Assembly (NCBI GenBank): GCA_028280855.1 | Contig: JANQLA010000310.1 | Span: forward strand, 1 to 43,428 | From: Melioribacteraceae bacterium | Lineage (GTDB): Bacteria > Bacteroidota > Ignavibacteria > Ignavibacteriales > Melioribacteraceae | Direction of reading: 5' to 3' | Length of the DNA stretch: 43,428 nt | Shown here: piece by piece, positions 1-8,566 of the stretch | Layout of the letters: each line of letters starts with the position of its first letter | Numbering within the stretch: position 1 is the first letter of the stretch | Position numbers and translations under genes: made by a program | Notes under the pieces: generated by a model | Seen by the model: the letters and a program-made list of their open reading frames with translations, nothing else | The model's database searches: none | What the model was told of the DNA's origin: nothing

Positions 1-1
1 T

Positions 2-283
2 AAAATTGCATATATATTCACGGAACACAAGTTGTCTTTCATAGTTGATAACCAAAAAAACAAATCAATAATCGATAAAACATTAGCAGAACTCGAAGAA
101 TGTTTGAGCCCGGTAAAATTTTTTAGACTTAACAGAAAGTTTATTGCAAATATTAATTATATATCTAACTTTAAGCCTTACGAAAAAGGCAAATTACTTG
201 TTGCTCTTAACCCGCCGGTTAATGAAAAAGTAGTTGTAAGCCAGGAAAAAGCTTCCGAATTCAAAAAATGGATTGAGGAATAA
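2..283 (+). CDS. LytTR DNA-binding domain protein, C-terminal part
   Basis: The reading frame is open to the left edge, so the gene starts outside the window. The visible 93 residues form almost a whole LytTR domain: a strand reading IAYIFTEHKL, then IDKTLAELEECL and the hallmark segment FFRLNRKFIANINYI, ending in a lysine/glutamate-rich tail. In response regulators of the LytTR/AgrA class this C-terminal domain binds promoter DNA, and a receiver domain usually precedes it; whether one is present cannot be seen. The stop codon lies one base before the ATG of the TatD gene, so the two are probably cotranscribed. Its target genes are unknown. Confidence 0.85.
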   Translation, partial: KIAYIFTEHKLSFIVDNQKNKSIIDKTLAELEECLSPVKFFRLNRKFIANINYISNFKPYEKGKLLVALNPPVNEKVVVSQEKASEFKKWIEE

Positions 284-284
284 A

Positions 285-1073
285 ATGTATATTGACGCCC
301 ATACTCACATGGCAAAGTACGAGGAAAATTTGTACGATGTTATCAAACAAATTGAAGAAAACGACATCTTAACAATATCCGTGTCTATGGATACTTTCCT
401 GTTTGAGAAAAACCAGCAAATTGCTGAGACATGCAAATTAGTTGTCCCAAGTTTCGGTGTGCATCCCTGGAGCGCAACGCATTATTCTTATAAGCTCGGT
501 GATTTGGTAGAACCGTTAAAGACTGCTTCAATGATAGGTGAAATAGGTTTGGACTTTCATTTTGTTGAAGACGTTGAAAAGTACGACCACCAACGACAAG
601 TTTTTGAATTTATTCTAGAAGCTTCCAAGGAAATGAATAAAATTGTGAATTTACATACAAAAGGCGCCGAAGTTGAAGTATTGGAAATGCTGCAAAAAAA
701 TAAGATTGAAAAAAGTATCATTCATTGGTATTCCGGACCGTTGAAACATATCGATAAATACCTTGAGCTTGGCTCATACTTTACTTTCGGTGTTGAATTG
801 CTTGAATCGAAAAGCATTCAAAAAGTATTTAAGAAAATTCCGGATGACCGTATTCTTTCCGAAACCGACAACCCCGGTGCATGGGAATGGTTAAAAAAAG
901 AAATCGGTATGCCGGAATTAGTTTTAGAAGTTGTAGATAAAATTGCGGAGTTGAAAGATATTTCTACGGATGATGCAAAAACTCTTATTCAAAAAAACTT
1001 TTATCAACTTGTAGAGAATGACGAGCATATTGACCCCGAAATAAAAAACAGACTTAGCGGAAAATTGTATTAA
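285..1073 (+). CDS. tatD: TatD family metal-dependent hydrolase
   Basis: A 262-residue TatD-family TIM-barrel metallohydrolase, probably a cytoplasmic 3'-5' DNase or other phosphoesterase. The metal ligands of the family are visible: DAHTH near the N-terminus (His6, His8), Glu86 in GEIGLDFH, His124 in NLHTKG, His147 in IHWYSG and Asp195 in ETDNPG. The ATG at 285 is chosen over an in-frame TTG twelve bases upstream because MYIDAHTHM is the usual family start and the TTG would overlap the preceding gene. It follows the LytTR gene by one base and precedes peptide deformylase by 18 bases, which suggests one transcript. Length is typical. The exact substrate cannot be told from sequence. Confidence 0.9.
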   Translation: MYIDAHTHMAKYEENLYDVIKQIEENDILTISVSMDTFLFEKNQQIAETCKLVVPSFGVHPWSATHYSYKLGDLVEPLKTASMIGEIGLDFHFVEDVEKYDHQRQVFEFILEASKEMNKIVNLHTKGAEVEVLEMLQKNKIEKSIIHWYSGPLKHIDKYLELGSYFTFGVELLESKSIQKVFKKIPDDRILSETDNPGAWEWLKKEIGMPELVLEVVDKIAELKDISTDDAKTLIQKNFYQLVENDEHIDPEIKNRLSGKLY

Positions 1074-1091
1074 CAAATTATTAGTTCACAA

Positions 1092-1619
1092 ATGTTAAAA
1101 CAACTCGACATAGCAGAACTTGGTAATCCTATCCTGCGAAAGACAGCAGCCCGTGTTACTGCAATTGACGAAGAAATAACCCAGCTTATTGATAACATGA
1201 TTTACACAGTCAAGAGTGTAGATGGAGTCGGGCTTGCCGCACCTCAAGTGTTTGAATCGAAACGAGCTTTTGTTATGGCATCAAATCCGAATCCCCGTTA
1301 CCCCGACGCGCCTGTGATGGAGCCAGCTGCAATCATCAACCCGGTTATCAACTCCAAATCCGACGAACAAATTATTGGATGGGAAGGCTGTTTAAGCATA
1401 CCGGGTATCCGGGGACTTGTACTCCGTTCGATCTCAATAGATGTTGAATACCAGACATTGCAAGGTGAAAAAATCAGCGCGACATATCATGATTTTATTG
1501 CGCGTATTTTTCAACACGAATACGATCATCTCGAAGGAATAATGTTTCTCGATAGAATTAAAAGTAATAATGATCTGGTTACAGAATCAGAGTATCAAAA
1601 AATTATTCGGTCTGTTTAG
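1092..1619 (+). CDS. def: Peptide deformylase
   Basis: Removes the formyl group from the N-terminal methionine of new proteins in the cytoplasm. All three family motifs are present: GVGLAAPQ (residues 45-52), EGCLS (98-102, with the metal-binding Cys100) and QHEYDHLEG (141-149, with metal ligands His142 and His146 and catalytic Glu143). The 175-residue length is normal. It sits 18 bases after TatD with no clear Shine-Dalgarno sequence, so it may be translated from the upstream message. No methionyl-tRNA formyltransferase gene is adjacent, although that is a common partner elsewhere. Confidence 0.97.
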   Translation: MLKQLDIAELGNPILRKTAARVTAIDEEITQLIDNMIYTVKSVDGVGLAAPQVFESKRAFVMASNPNPRYPDAPVMEPAAIINPVINSKSDEQIIGWEGCLSIPGIRGLVLRSISIDVEYQTLQGEKISATYHDFIARIFQHEYDHLEGIMFLDRIKSNNDLVTESEYQKIIRSV

Positions 1620-1672
1620 TATTCATTATCTTTCGGCCCAACAAACTATAGAATTTACTCCTAAGGATATTT

Positions 1673-2575
1673 ATGAAAATTGTTCTAACAATAATGCTGC
1701 TTTTCTCTTTTACTTCAATTGCTCAACAGATTTCTATTACCTTCGATGATGCACCCAAAGGTGACGGTGCTTATTTCTCTGGAATGGAACGTACAAAAAT
1801 TTTAATTGATAAATTATCCAAACTTGGTGTTGAGCAAGCCGCATTTTTTTGTACAACGAAAAATAAAGATTCACTGGCTATGTCACGATTGCAAAAATAT
1901 GCTGACGCGGGACATTTAATTGCCAATCATTCCCACTCACATTATTCTCTGAATAGAACGAGCGCTGTTAAGTATTGGAAAGACTTGTTAGATGCCGATT
2001 CAATTTTAAGCGGCTATAATAACTTTAGGAAATGGTATCGTTTCCCAATGCTTCACGAAGGAAATTCTATTGAACGCAGGGACAGCATTAGAAGCCTGTT
2101 AACGCAATACGGCTATATGAATGGTTATGTAACAATTGATAATTATGACTGGCATATCGATAGGATCCTAAAAATTGCAATCGAAAGTGGCGATTCAATT
2201 GATTACGATAAGTTTGGTAATTTTTATGTTGACCATATTTGGACAAGCATCAAATTTTACGATGATATTGCAAAACGCAGTATTGATCGGTCGCCCAAGC
2301 ACGTTTTATTACTTCATGAAAATGATGTTGCTGCTCTCTTTATAGATAAACTCGTTAATAAAATAAGAAACGAAGGCTGGAAAATTATTACTGCAGATGA
2401 TGCTTATAATGATCCCATTTCCGAATATACTCCATCAACACTTTTTAACAACCAGGGCAGGGTAGCTGCAATTGCTGCTGATAAAGGATTCAGCAAACGT
2501 AACCTGGTGCAATATAGTGAAGATGTAAATTATCTTGATAGTCTTGCGGCTAAGAGAGAATTGTTTATTAAATAA
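1673..2575 (+). CDS. Secreted polysaccharide deacetylase family protein
   Basis: A 300-residue protein with a signal peptide of about 18 residues (MKIVLTIMLLFSFTSIAQ), so it should act in the periplasm or outside. The NodB-homology fold is supported by ITFDDAP at residues 22-28, which supplies the catalytic and metal aspartates but has Ala where most members have Gly, and by NHSHSH at 85-90, which fits the HxxxH metal-binding motif. Members remove N- or O-acetyl groups from peptidoglycan, chitin or exopolysaccharide; which one cannot be told. A GA-rich site (AAGGAT) precedes the ATG. It is 53 bases after def and may or may not share its transcript. Confidence 0.85.
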   Translation: MKIVLTIMLLFSFTSIAQQISITFDDAPKGDGAYFSGMERTKILIDKLSKLGVEQAAFFCTTKNKDSLAMSRLQKYADAGHLIANHSHSHYSLNRTSAVKYWKDLLDADSILSGYNNFRKWYRFPMLHEGNSIERRDSIRSLLTQYGYMNGYVTIDNYDWHIDRILKIAIESGDSIDYDKFGNFYVDHIWTSIKFYDDIAKRSIDRSPKHVLLLHENDVAALFIDKLVNKIRNEGWKIITADDAYNDPISEYTPSTLFNNQGRVAAIAADKGFSKRNLVQYSEDVNYLDSLAAKRELFIK

Positions 2576-2650
2576 ATCTTAAGGTTGTTGAAACTAAATA
2601 TTTTTGAAATGGTTTAAGCCTGGTAAATAGTAATATAATGGAGATAGGAT

Positions 2651-2995
2651 ATGAAATCATCTTTACTACTCCTAATGCTTTTACCTTTCCTAGTAATTGT
2701 TGCACAACCATCTTTTAATTTTCCGGATTCAATTCTATCATTTCCTTTCCCCGATTCGTTAAAAGACTTTCATTTGGAACATGATTCCTTAGATATACCC
2801 GACTTTTTTGTTCGGGAAGAACACAAGCTAAAAATGCCGACATACCAGCCCGGCGAAGACATTCATTTTTTTATGCCGAAAGCTATACAGGATTCCTCCA
2901 TCAGCTATAATATGCCGGAGAAGAAGTTTCCCGAGTTACTAGTTCCAAACAGAGACAAGTATAAGTGGAAAAATAAAATTTGGCCAAAAAAGTGA
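2651..2995 (+). CDS. Small secreted protein of unknown function
   Basis: A 114-residue protein with a clear signal peptide (MKSSLLLLMLLPFLVIVAQ) and a GGAGAT ribosome site just before the ATG. The mature part is rich in Phe, Pro, Asp and Lys and repeats short motifs of the FPDS type (FPDSIL, FPDSLK), suggesting an extended rather than globular protein. No family was recognised. It follows the polysaccharide deacetylase by 75 bases in the same direction and converges on the acetyltransferase. A periplasmic or surface location is inferred only from the signal peptide. Confidence 0.6.
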   Translation: MKSSLLLLMLLPFLVIVAQPSFNFPDSILSFPFPDSLKDFHLEHDSLDIPDFFVREEHKLKMPTYQPGEDIHFFMPKAIQDSSISYNMPEKKFPELLVPNRDKYKWKNKIWPKK

Positions 2996-3033
2996 TTTTT
3001 TTTGCCGGAAAGTAGTTGATAGATTAAAGTACT

Positions 3034-3630
3034 TCAGAGTTTCATCCCGAAAGCAATTGAATATTCATACTCGCATATTTCATGAAATCCCACTTTTTCA
3101 TAAAACTTAATTGCACCTTCATTACGTTTACCAACTTCCAAATGTAGAGCAGACGCATTAAATTCTTTGAGCTTATTTACGAATACTTCTATAAGTTTTC
3201 GACCCATACCTTGTCCCTGTGTTTCAGGCAATAAATCGATATGAAGATGAGCTGGGTAATTTTTCACTTCATGTTTTACTAATTGGCCTTCATGTATTTT
3301 CCTTATAATTGCAGCATCGCGGCTTGTGTCGTTTTCGTCCGGTAATTTGTAGCGGTTGCGTAACTCGGGGAACCATTTCTTTTCACAATTTTCTGCAAAT
3401 CCGTCGGAATCTTTCGTACCGAGGATGTACCCGCACGGTTTTCCATCGTTAGTAACTATAAAACATAACTCCGGTTCGAAAATAGCGTAGGGTGCCGCAT
3501 AATAATGGCCAAGCAATTCAGGGTCGCTATAAAGATCTGTAGCATCTTTACCGGAGTCACCGGTTAGCAAGCATATTTTATAAATCATTGACATATCAGA
3601 TGGATGAAAATTCCTTATTGTGAAAGACAT
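3034..3630 (-). CDS. GNAT family N-acetyltransferase
   Basis: A 198-residue cytoplasmic acyl-CoA-dependent acetyltransferase. The acetyl-CoA pyrophosphate-binding loop is seen as LPETQGQGMGRKLIE, matching the Q/RxxGxG/A signature. It is followed by the typical ALHLEVGKRNEGAIKFYEKVGF segment, in shortened form HLEVGKRNEGA then FYEKVGFHE, that closes the GNAT fold. The N-terminal half has an insertion of about 40 residues compared with minimal GNATs, seen also in relatives of eukaryotic O-GlcNAcase-associated acetyltransferase domains. The substrate is unknown. It is monocistronic and convergent with the small secreted protein. Confidence 0.85.
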   Translation of the reverse strand: MSFTIRNFHPSDMSMIYKICLLTGDSGKDATDLYSDPELLGHYYAAPYAIFEPELCFIVTNDGKPCGYILGTKDSDGFAENCEKKWFPELRNRYKLPDENDTSRDAAIIRKIHEGQLVKHEVKNYPAHLHIDLLPETQGQGMGRKLIEVFVNKLKEFNASALHLEVGKRNEGAIKFYEKVGFHEICEYEYSIAFGMKL

Positions 3631-3758
3631 TGCAAACCTTCGAATAATTATTTATTTCGTGAACTAAATTAAGAAATAAGTTTTGAGAATTAAGCAACCA
3701 TTTCGGCTTTTCTCACGTCAAACATGTTACTATTATATCTTTTAATCTAGGTGAACTT

Positions 3759-3974
3759 ATGTCGTTGAAAGAAATACTTGAAGAAATTGCAAACAATCAA
3801 CAGCCCATACTTCTTTGCGCAGGCGGTAAAGAATATGAAGCCTCGTCATTACTTGAAACATTACACCCGGTAAAATTGAAACGAAAAGCACACATACAAA
3901 ACGGACTTTACATCGCGGCTATAAATGATGCCGGATATTTAGGCGATGTTATGTATAAAATTAAGCAAAAGTAA
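3759..3974 (+). CDS. Small conserved-looking protein of unknown function
   Basis: A 71-residue protein with no signal peptide, preceded by AGGTGA seven bases before the ATG. It has mixed charge and a short hydrophobic core (QPILLCAGGKEYEAS); no motif was recognised. It converges on the deoxynucleoside kinase gene with only six bases between the stops, so it is not part of that operon. The good ribosome site and tight intergenic packing support it as real. The function is not assigned. Confidence 0.5.
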   Translation: MSLKEILEEIANNQQPILLCAGGKEYEASSLLETLHPVKLKRKAHIQNGLYIAAINDAGYLGDVMYKIKQK

Positions 3975-3980
3975 TTTTTA

Positions 3981-4724
3981 TTAACCGTCGGAAGGCACAA
4001 TAGGCATCCGCGGATGTTTATTAAACGAAAACGTTAATTGCTCGAACCAGGAATCTTCAGAATCCACCATACTTAGTATTTTATTCCAAAGGTCCACCGG
4101 CGGGCCGAACTCGTTCCAATCAACTATAAGTACCCGTACGCCTCTTCGGCGCATTTCCGATATAAGCTTCTGATAGTTTTTATCAAGGTGCTGAAGATAG
4201 TCCAACGGAACACCTGACTCCTGCTTCCTGCCGCGTGATTCCATTCTACTAAAACACTCTTCGGGGTCTACGTGCAAATAAACAAATATATCAGGCGGCA
4301 TAATATCGCGACTCATATTACGGAACACATCGACATATAACTCGTATTCCTCCTTTGACATAAAGCCCTGTTCCATTGCGGTAGTTGCAAAAACCGTGTC
4401 ACCGTAAATCGGTCGATCCTGTATTACTACCATTCCGTTTTTTCCCCATGCCTGCTCAACTGCCAGCCGGTGCTGTTCATATCTCTCACAAAGCATAAAC
4501 ATCTGCATTTCGAACCCACCGCCGGTATTGTTACCCGTTTTTAAGTCTTCATAATAGTGTGCAAGAAAATGCGCAAATCTATCCGAATGGGTTGGTTCTT
4601 CCAGCACCTTAGCCGGCCAACCACTTGTTGTTGCAGCTGATGCAATGGCATGACAAGCATTTGATTTTCCGGCGCCAATATTAGCGTCAACTGTTACAAA
4701 TAATCCTTTTTCCCTGGTTTTCAT
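3981..4724 (-). CDS. Deoxynucleoside kinase family protein
   Basis: Phosphorylates a deoxynucleoside at the 5' position for nucleotide salvage in the cytoplasm. The P-loop is ANIGAGKSN, the acceptor-site aspartate region is DRPIYGDTVFA (the DRS/ERS motif of the dCK/dGK family), and the lid is RMESRGRKQE followed by GVPLDYLQHLDKNYQKL. The family motif usually reads EGNIGAGKST; here the Glu-Gly is Asp-Ala and the Thr is Asn. The ATG at 4724 is preferred to a TTG at 4742 because GGAGAG lies at the right distance before it. Which deoxynucleoside is used cannot be told from sequence. The gene is alone on its strand here. Confidence 0.85.
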   Translation of the reverse strand: MKTREKGLFVTVDANIGAGKSNACHAIASAATTSGWPAKVLEEPTHSDRFAHFLAHYYEDLKTGNNTGGGFEMQMFMLCERYEQHRLAVEQAWGKNGMVVIQDRPIYGDTVFATTAMEQGFMSKEEYELYVDVFRNMSRDIMPPDIFVYLHVDPEECFSRMESRGRKQESGVPLDYLQHLDKNYQKLISEMRRRGVRVLIVDWNEFGPPVDLWNKILSMVDSEDSWFEQLTFSFNKHPRMPIVPSDG

Positions 4725-4839
4725 TTTCTCTCCGAAGTCCAATCTAAATAAAACAGTAATTTTCTAAAACGGATGTTAAAAATAAGAGATTTTATATTAA
4801 TCGGTGAAATAAGTTGGGGTATTGAATACCGTATTGTGT

Positions 4840-5205
4840 TTATTCGGCAAGCAGTTTTTCTGCTTCTTCCAAAGTTGGCACATAATGCACATCAGGCAGG
4901 TCAAATTTTTCATCAGCTTTTAAAAGCTTTATAAGCAGCAGTTTAGAGCTTCCAATTACACGAATTACTTTTCCAACTTTAAAAGCTGTTTGAATTTTTT
5001 TGTTGATTTGGGCCAGTACATCAATTTGTACGGGATCACCGGATTTAAAATTCGCAATATCGTTTACAATAGAAAATCCATCTTTCATTTGACTACAAAT
5101 TTTAAGAAACTCAGACGCATTACTGTTTACTTCATCTGTTTCCAGAATACCATCTATTTTTACATAAATAGTATTTTTTTCAAAATCCGGGCTTATGTTA
5201 ATCAT
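4840..5205 (-). CDS. STAS/SpoIIAA-like protein
   Basis: A 121-residue soluble protein with alternating strand and helix: an N-terminal strand FEKNTIYVKIDGIL, a helix, then FSIVNDIANF, a long helix, and a strand VIRVIGSS. This order resembles small SpoIIAA-like/STAS-fold proteins that are often found as single domains. The match is by overall pattern, not by an invariant motif. There is no signal peptide or membrane segment. It stands alone, about 115 bases upstream of the kinase gene on the same strand. The function is unknown; a role in protein interaction or lipid binding would fit the fold but is not shown. Confidence 0.5.
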   Translation of the reverse strand: MINISPDFEKNTIYVKIDGILETDEVNSNASEFLKICSQMKDGFSIVNDIANFKSGDPVQIDVLAQINKKIQTAFKVGKVIRVIGSSKLLLIKLLKADEKFDLPDVHYVPTLEEAEKLLAE

Positions 5206-5289
5206 AACTCTTTTGTACTGTAGTTATTTATACGGCATAATCATAACATGATAATGAATTTAAGTATTCAGAAAATGTATTCCAAACCA

Positions 5290-6606
5290 TTAAGTATCGT
5301 TTTTAACAGTGTCTTCAGCACCATGCGTAAGCGTTTTTAGCTTTTTAAAGAACACCAGAAGCAAAGCGCCGAAAAGTAAACAGAAAATAAATATACCCGT
5401 AAATACCTCCAGCTCACCGGCATTTTGCGCAAGTTGTCCTACCAATCCCGCTAACTTGTTGCCAAGTCCGGTTGCTGCAAAGTAAATACCCATCATAATT
5501 GATGCATACTTAACCGGCGCCAGTTTGGTTATGAATGAAAGTGCAACCGGTGAGATCGATAACTCACCCAGTACTTGCAACAGGTATGAAAGAATCAGCC
5601 AAATCAACATAGCTTTGCCGCTATCTCCGGCTTCCAAAGCAGCTCCAGACATCATTAAAAACCCTGTTCCCATAACAATTGTACCTATCGCCATCTTAAA
5701 TAGCGAAGAAGACTCTTTACCTTTCAAATTTCGTTTTGCCCAGAACGAAGCCACTATTGTTCCGAAGATTATTACAAAAAAGGCGGGTACCGATTGAAAT
5801 AAACTTGCAGGTATTTCATAACCAAATACAATCCTATTAATTTTTTCTTTGGTGTACAAGTTCATCAAACCTCCGGCTTGCTCATATGCACCCCAGAAAA
5901 CAATCACAATTATAAATGAAATGAGCAGTACAATTACGCGGTCTTTTTCGATTTTTGTAAGAGGGGCATTTTTCTTTGTTCCTTCAATTTTCTTAACCGG
6001 AACAAAGTTGCCCACTTCCTTTAAATGTTTTTGTCCCCAGATATAAACGACCTGTCCTAAAATCATTCCGATACCTGCAAGACCAAACCCGTAGTGCCAG
6101 CCGATTTCTTCACCAACGTACCCTACCAACAGTGGAGCGGAAGCGGCACCGATGTTGATTCCGATATAGAATATAATAAAACCGCTATCGCGTCTGCTAT
6201 CGCCTTCTTTATACAAACCGCCAACCATTGTGGAAATATTCGGCTTCAAACATCCGACGCCGGTAATGAGCAAAACCAACCCGGCGTAAAACATTGTAAC
6301 ATCATTTACGGCAAGTGAAAACTGGCCTGCGGCAATCAACAAGCCCCCGAGAAAAACCGTTTTTTTCTGACCAAGCCATCTATCCGCAATAATTCCTCCG
6401 GGAATAGACATAACATACACCAGCATCGTATACCAGCCGTAAAGCGCCAGTGCTTCAGTATTTGTCCATCCCATTCCGGGATTACTACCCAAAGTTTCCT
6501 GTGTTAAATACAAAACAAGAATTGCACGCATTCCGTAAAAGCTGAAGCGTTCCCACATTTCGGTAAAGAATAATATTGGTAATCCTTTGGGGTGGCGGCT
6601 TGTCAT
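5290..6606 (-). CDS. POT family proton-coupled oligopeptide transporter
   Basis: An inner-membrane major-facilitator protein importing di- and tripeptides with protons. The POT signature ExxERF is present near the N-terminus (TEMWERFSFYGMRAIL), and the second family motif appears as FYIGINIGAASAPLL. About 11-12 hydrophobic segments can be counted over 438 residues, slightly short for the family because the periplasmic and linker regions are small. GGAG lies seven bases before the ATG. It faces no obvious partner; a RelE/antitoxin pair lies just upstream on the same strand but is likely separate. Confidence 0.92.
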   Translation of the reverse strand: MTSRHPKGLPILFFTEMWERFSFYGMRAILVLYLTQETLGSNPGMGWTNTEALALYGWYTMLVYVMSIPGGIIADRWLGQKKTVFLGGLLIAAGQFSLAVNDVTMFYAGLVLLITGVGCLKPNISTMVGGLYKEGDSRRDSGFIIFYIGINIGAASAPLLVGYVGEEIGWHYGFGLAGIGMILGQVVYIWGQKHLKEVGNFVPVKKIEGTKKNAPLTKIEKDRVIVLLISFIIVIVFWGAYEQAGGLMNLYTKEKINRIVFGYEIPASLFQSVPAFFVIIFGTIVASFWAKRNLKGKESSSLFKMAIGTIVMGTGFLMMSGAALEAGDSGKAMLIWLILSYLLQVLGELSISPVALSFITKLAPVKYASIMMGIYFAATGLGNKLAGLVGQLAQNAGELEVFTGIFIFCLLFGALLLVFFKKLKTLTHGAEDTVKNDT

Positions 6607-6630
6607 TCTTACTCCGATAAAATTTAATGA

Positions 6631-6894
6631 TTATTTATAGACATCTTTCCTGTGCTTAACACGATATATTTCAACAGCCTTAGAATTATCATCAATTATA
6701 AATAAAATTCGATATTTACCGCTTCTAACTCTGTAGCCTTCGTAATGTGATAGTTTTTGAATTCCAACCGGACGGGGATTAACGGCAAGTTGTTGTAACC
6801 TTGATATGATCCTTGTTAACTCATTAACAGGTAATTTATCCAGATCCTTTTGTGCGGAGGGCTTAATCTTTATTTGATAGTTCACGTTTTGCAA
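6631..6894 (-). CDS. RelE/ParE-type toxin
   Basis: An 87-residue protein with the RelE fold pattern: YQIKIKPSAQKDLDKLP at the start, then a helix, then HYEGYRVRSGKYRILFIID and EIYRVKHRKDVYK at the end. The RVRSGKYRI and KHRKDVYK elements match the basic active-site strands of RelE mRNA interferases that cut at the ribosome. The first possible start is TTG at 6894; a GTG at 6885 is also plausible, and both overlap the end of the antitoxin gene, as is normal for translational coupling. It pairs with the 64-residue protein upstream. Toxicity is inferred from family. Confidence 0.88.
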   Translation of the reverse strand: MQNVNYQIKIKPSAQKDLDKLPVNELTRIISRLQQLAVNPRPVGIQKLSHYEGYRVRSGKYRILFIIDDNSKAVEIYRVKHRKDVYK

Positions 6895-7057
6895 GATATT
6901 CTTCTATGGTAAGGTCATCACCTTTAATTTTTTTCGCACCTTCTAAATCAGATATATCTTCAAGCAGTTCGATAGTGTCGGCAAGAGCCGGATTTTTCTT
7001 TAAACGTTCCCATTCGTCCAGAGGTATTTTTATGTGTGTCCTTGATTTAGTTAACAT
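6863..7057 (-). CDS. Antitoxin of the RelE-type pair
   Basis: A 64-residue protein placed directly before and overlapping the RelE-type toxin by about 20-30 bases. It contains IKIPLDEWERLKKNPALADTIE, shortened here to its core LDEWERLKKNP, which resembles Phd/YefM or RelB-type DNA-binding N-termini, then an acidic C-terminal tail (DLEGAKK, TIEEYLAKREL) of the kind that wraps around the toxin. A strong AGGAG site precedes the ATG. It would bind its own promoter and neutralise the toxin; both roles are inferred from the arrangement. Confidence 0.8.
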   Translation of the reverse strand: MLTKSRTHIKIPLDEWERLKKNPALADTIELLEDISDLEGAKKIKGDDLTIEEYLAKRELSNKD

Positions 7058-7393
7058 ATTCTCTCCTGTTTATCATTTGCAATAATATAAACTGACAGCG
7101 AGTATTACAATTAAAAATTTAAGAGTGTTAAATACAAAACCGGAATTGCAGTTATTCCGCAAAAGTTGGTCAGTGAAATATAAGGAAAAGATGTGAGAGT
7201 GAAGTTGAGAAAACGTGACTGATAAGATAACTGATCAATCCTAATTACAGTTATGACTGCAGTTACCAAATTGAGAATACGAATGAGAGAAATCTTAATC
7301 TTCTTCTTAATCCCAATAAGTAAGCGATAATAAAACCCGGATTAAGATTATGATGAAGAGAAAGATATAGGAAGAGCAAAGAAGTTATTTAAC
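7058..7393. other. Intergenic stretch without a gene
   Basis: Between the antitoxin start and the hairpin at 7394 there is AT-rich DNA with stop codons in all frames. It should hold the antitoxin promoter next to 7060-7140, but no promoter boxes could be named with confidence. Nothing else was seen. Confidence 0.4.
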
Positions 7394-7437
7394 TCCCCGA
7401 AATCTTCCCGCAAAGCAGGAAGTTTAGTCTTCGGGGA
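7394..7437 (-). terminator. Nested hairpin downstream of carbonic anhydrase
   Basis: Outer arms TCCCCGAA and TTCGGGGA enclose inner arms CTTCC and GGAAG. It lies 20 bases beyond the carbonic anhydrase stop on the minus strand, where a terminator is expected, but there is no immediate T-run. The outer arm plus the following bases resemble the hairpin at 14746-14797, so this may be a dispersed palindrome used as a terminator. Confidence 0.5.
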
Positions 7438-7456
7438 TTTCAAAAACGATGTTATG

Positions 7457-8173
7457 TTACTTTAGCAAATCGACTTTGCCTGTTCCTAAATTATAGTAGG
7501 CGCCGACTATTTTAATTTTGCCTTCGTCTTCTAAGGATTTTAAGATTCCGCTTCTTTCGCGAATGTGGTCAATTGTTAGATGTACGTTTTCTTTAATGAC
7601 GTTGGCTACGTAGTTTTTGTCATCGGCATTTCTTTCACCGTCGACTTTTTCAACTGCCGGTTGAATCTGACCAAGTAAATGATCGACATTAGAACTGCCT
7701 ACATCAACCTGCTTAATTGCTGATTTAACGGCGCCGCAGCTTTCATGTCCCATTACCATCACAAGTTTTGAACCTGCAACACCGGCGGCATATTCAAGAC
7801 TGCCTAAAACATCTTCGTCTTCGACATTGCCTGCAACTCTTGCTACGAAAATATCGCCTATTCCTTTGTCAAAAATATACTCTACCGGTACCCTCGAATC
7901 GATACATGATAATACAACTGCTTTGGGATGCTGCCCGCCGGCAGTGGATTTTGCCTGCGCTACAAAATCTCTTTGGGTCAGGTTTCCTTTTACAAACCTT
8001 TCATTACCATCCATGAATGATTTAACAACATCATCCGGAGTCATGGCGTCGCGGGTTTCTTTTGTGAGTGTTTCCTTAACAAGCTTGCTTTCAACGGTTT
8101 CCTGGGCTTTTGGCTGGCAAGCTGAAAATATAAAAGCTGTAAATACGGCCATCAAAATGACTTTATACTTCAT
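7457..8173 (-). CDS. Periplasmic lipoprotein beta-carbonic anhydrase
   Basis: Interconverts CO2 and bicarbonate. Zinc ligands of the beta class are visible: Cys90 in SCIDSRVP, with the Asp92-Arg93 dyad, and His143 and Cys146 in GHESCGAV. The N-terminus is a lipoprotein signal with lipobox FSAC (Cys19), so the enzyme should be anchored to a membrane facing the periplasm; most beta-class enzymes are cytoplasmic. Length is 238 residues including a linker of about 30 residues. AGGAG precedes the ATG. It is monocistronic, with a nested hairpin downstream. Confidence 0.93.
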   Translation of the reverse strand: MKYKVILMAVFTAFIFSACQPKAQETVESKLVKETLTKETRDAMTPDDVVKSFMDGNERFVKGNLTQRDFVAQAKSTAGGQHPKAVVLSCIDSRVPVEYIFDKGIGDIFVARVAGNVEDEDVLGSLEYAAGVAGSKLVMVMGHESCGAVKSAIKQVDVGSSNVDHLLGQIQPAVEKVDGERNADDKNYVANVIKENVHLTIDHIRERSGILKSLEDEGKIKIVGAYYNLGTGKVDLLK

Positions 8174-8366
8174 TTAAGTCTCCTTGTTATATGATTGGGG
8201 GATAAAATATTAGTTTGATATAAAACCTTAAACTGTTCCGATTAGTTCCTATAATAATTCTTAGTTGAACGAAAAACTTTTATCTGATGCCTTCGTTGGA
8301 AGATAAAATATCTTTGACTTCAAATTTTGATATATGAAGCAATCGCAGAAGACTTTAAAAATGGTC
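8174..8366. other. Intergenic stretch with a degraded reading-frame tail
   Basis: No intact gene. Positions about 8312-8404 on the plus strand are open and end in SQKQNPRTRR then stop; a near-identical tail (SKKRNPRTKR then stop) ends at 9720 before the next module. The shared tail suggests the end of a lost gene that was duplicated with the module. Confidence 0.45.
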
Positions 8367-8566
8367 CTAGCCAAAAGCAAAATCCACGCACAAGACGATA
8401 AGTATTATATTTAAAAAAGATAATAAGTAAATATATCTTATTAAGAAATATAAATTTTTATCTTGATCACTATAAAAAACTATTAATTTGTTGAATGTTA
8501 ATAATTGTCTATAAAAATATGGACTTAGTCCACCGAATTTAGTTTAATAATATTCATGGAATAACA
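8367..8566 (+). repeat. Module leader, copy 1
   Basis: An AT-rich 5' leader that recurs before the lipoprotein at 9887 (about nine bases in ten identical) and, more diverged, before the one at 11157. It includes the palindrome TGGACT-T-AGTCCA at 8520-8532, centred 41 bases before the ATG, and a TAGTTTAATAAT stretch that could hold a -10 box. It probably carries the promoter of the module. Confidence 0.75.

Noticed and set aside
285..1073. TatD considered as QatD of a Qat anti-phage system
   Set aside because: No QatA-type ATPase, QatB or QatC-like gene is adjacent; the neighbours are a LytTR regulator and peptide deformylase.
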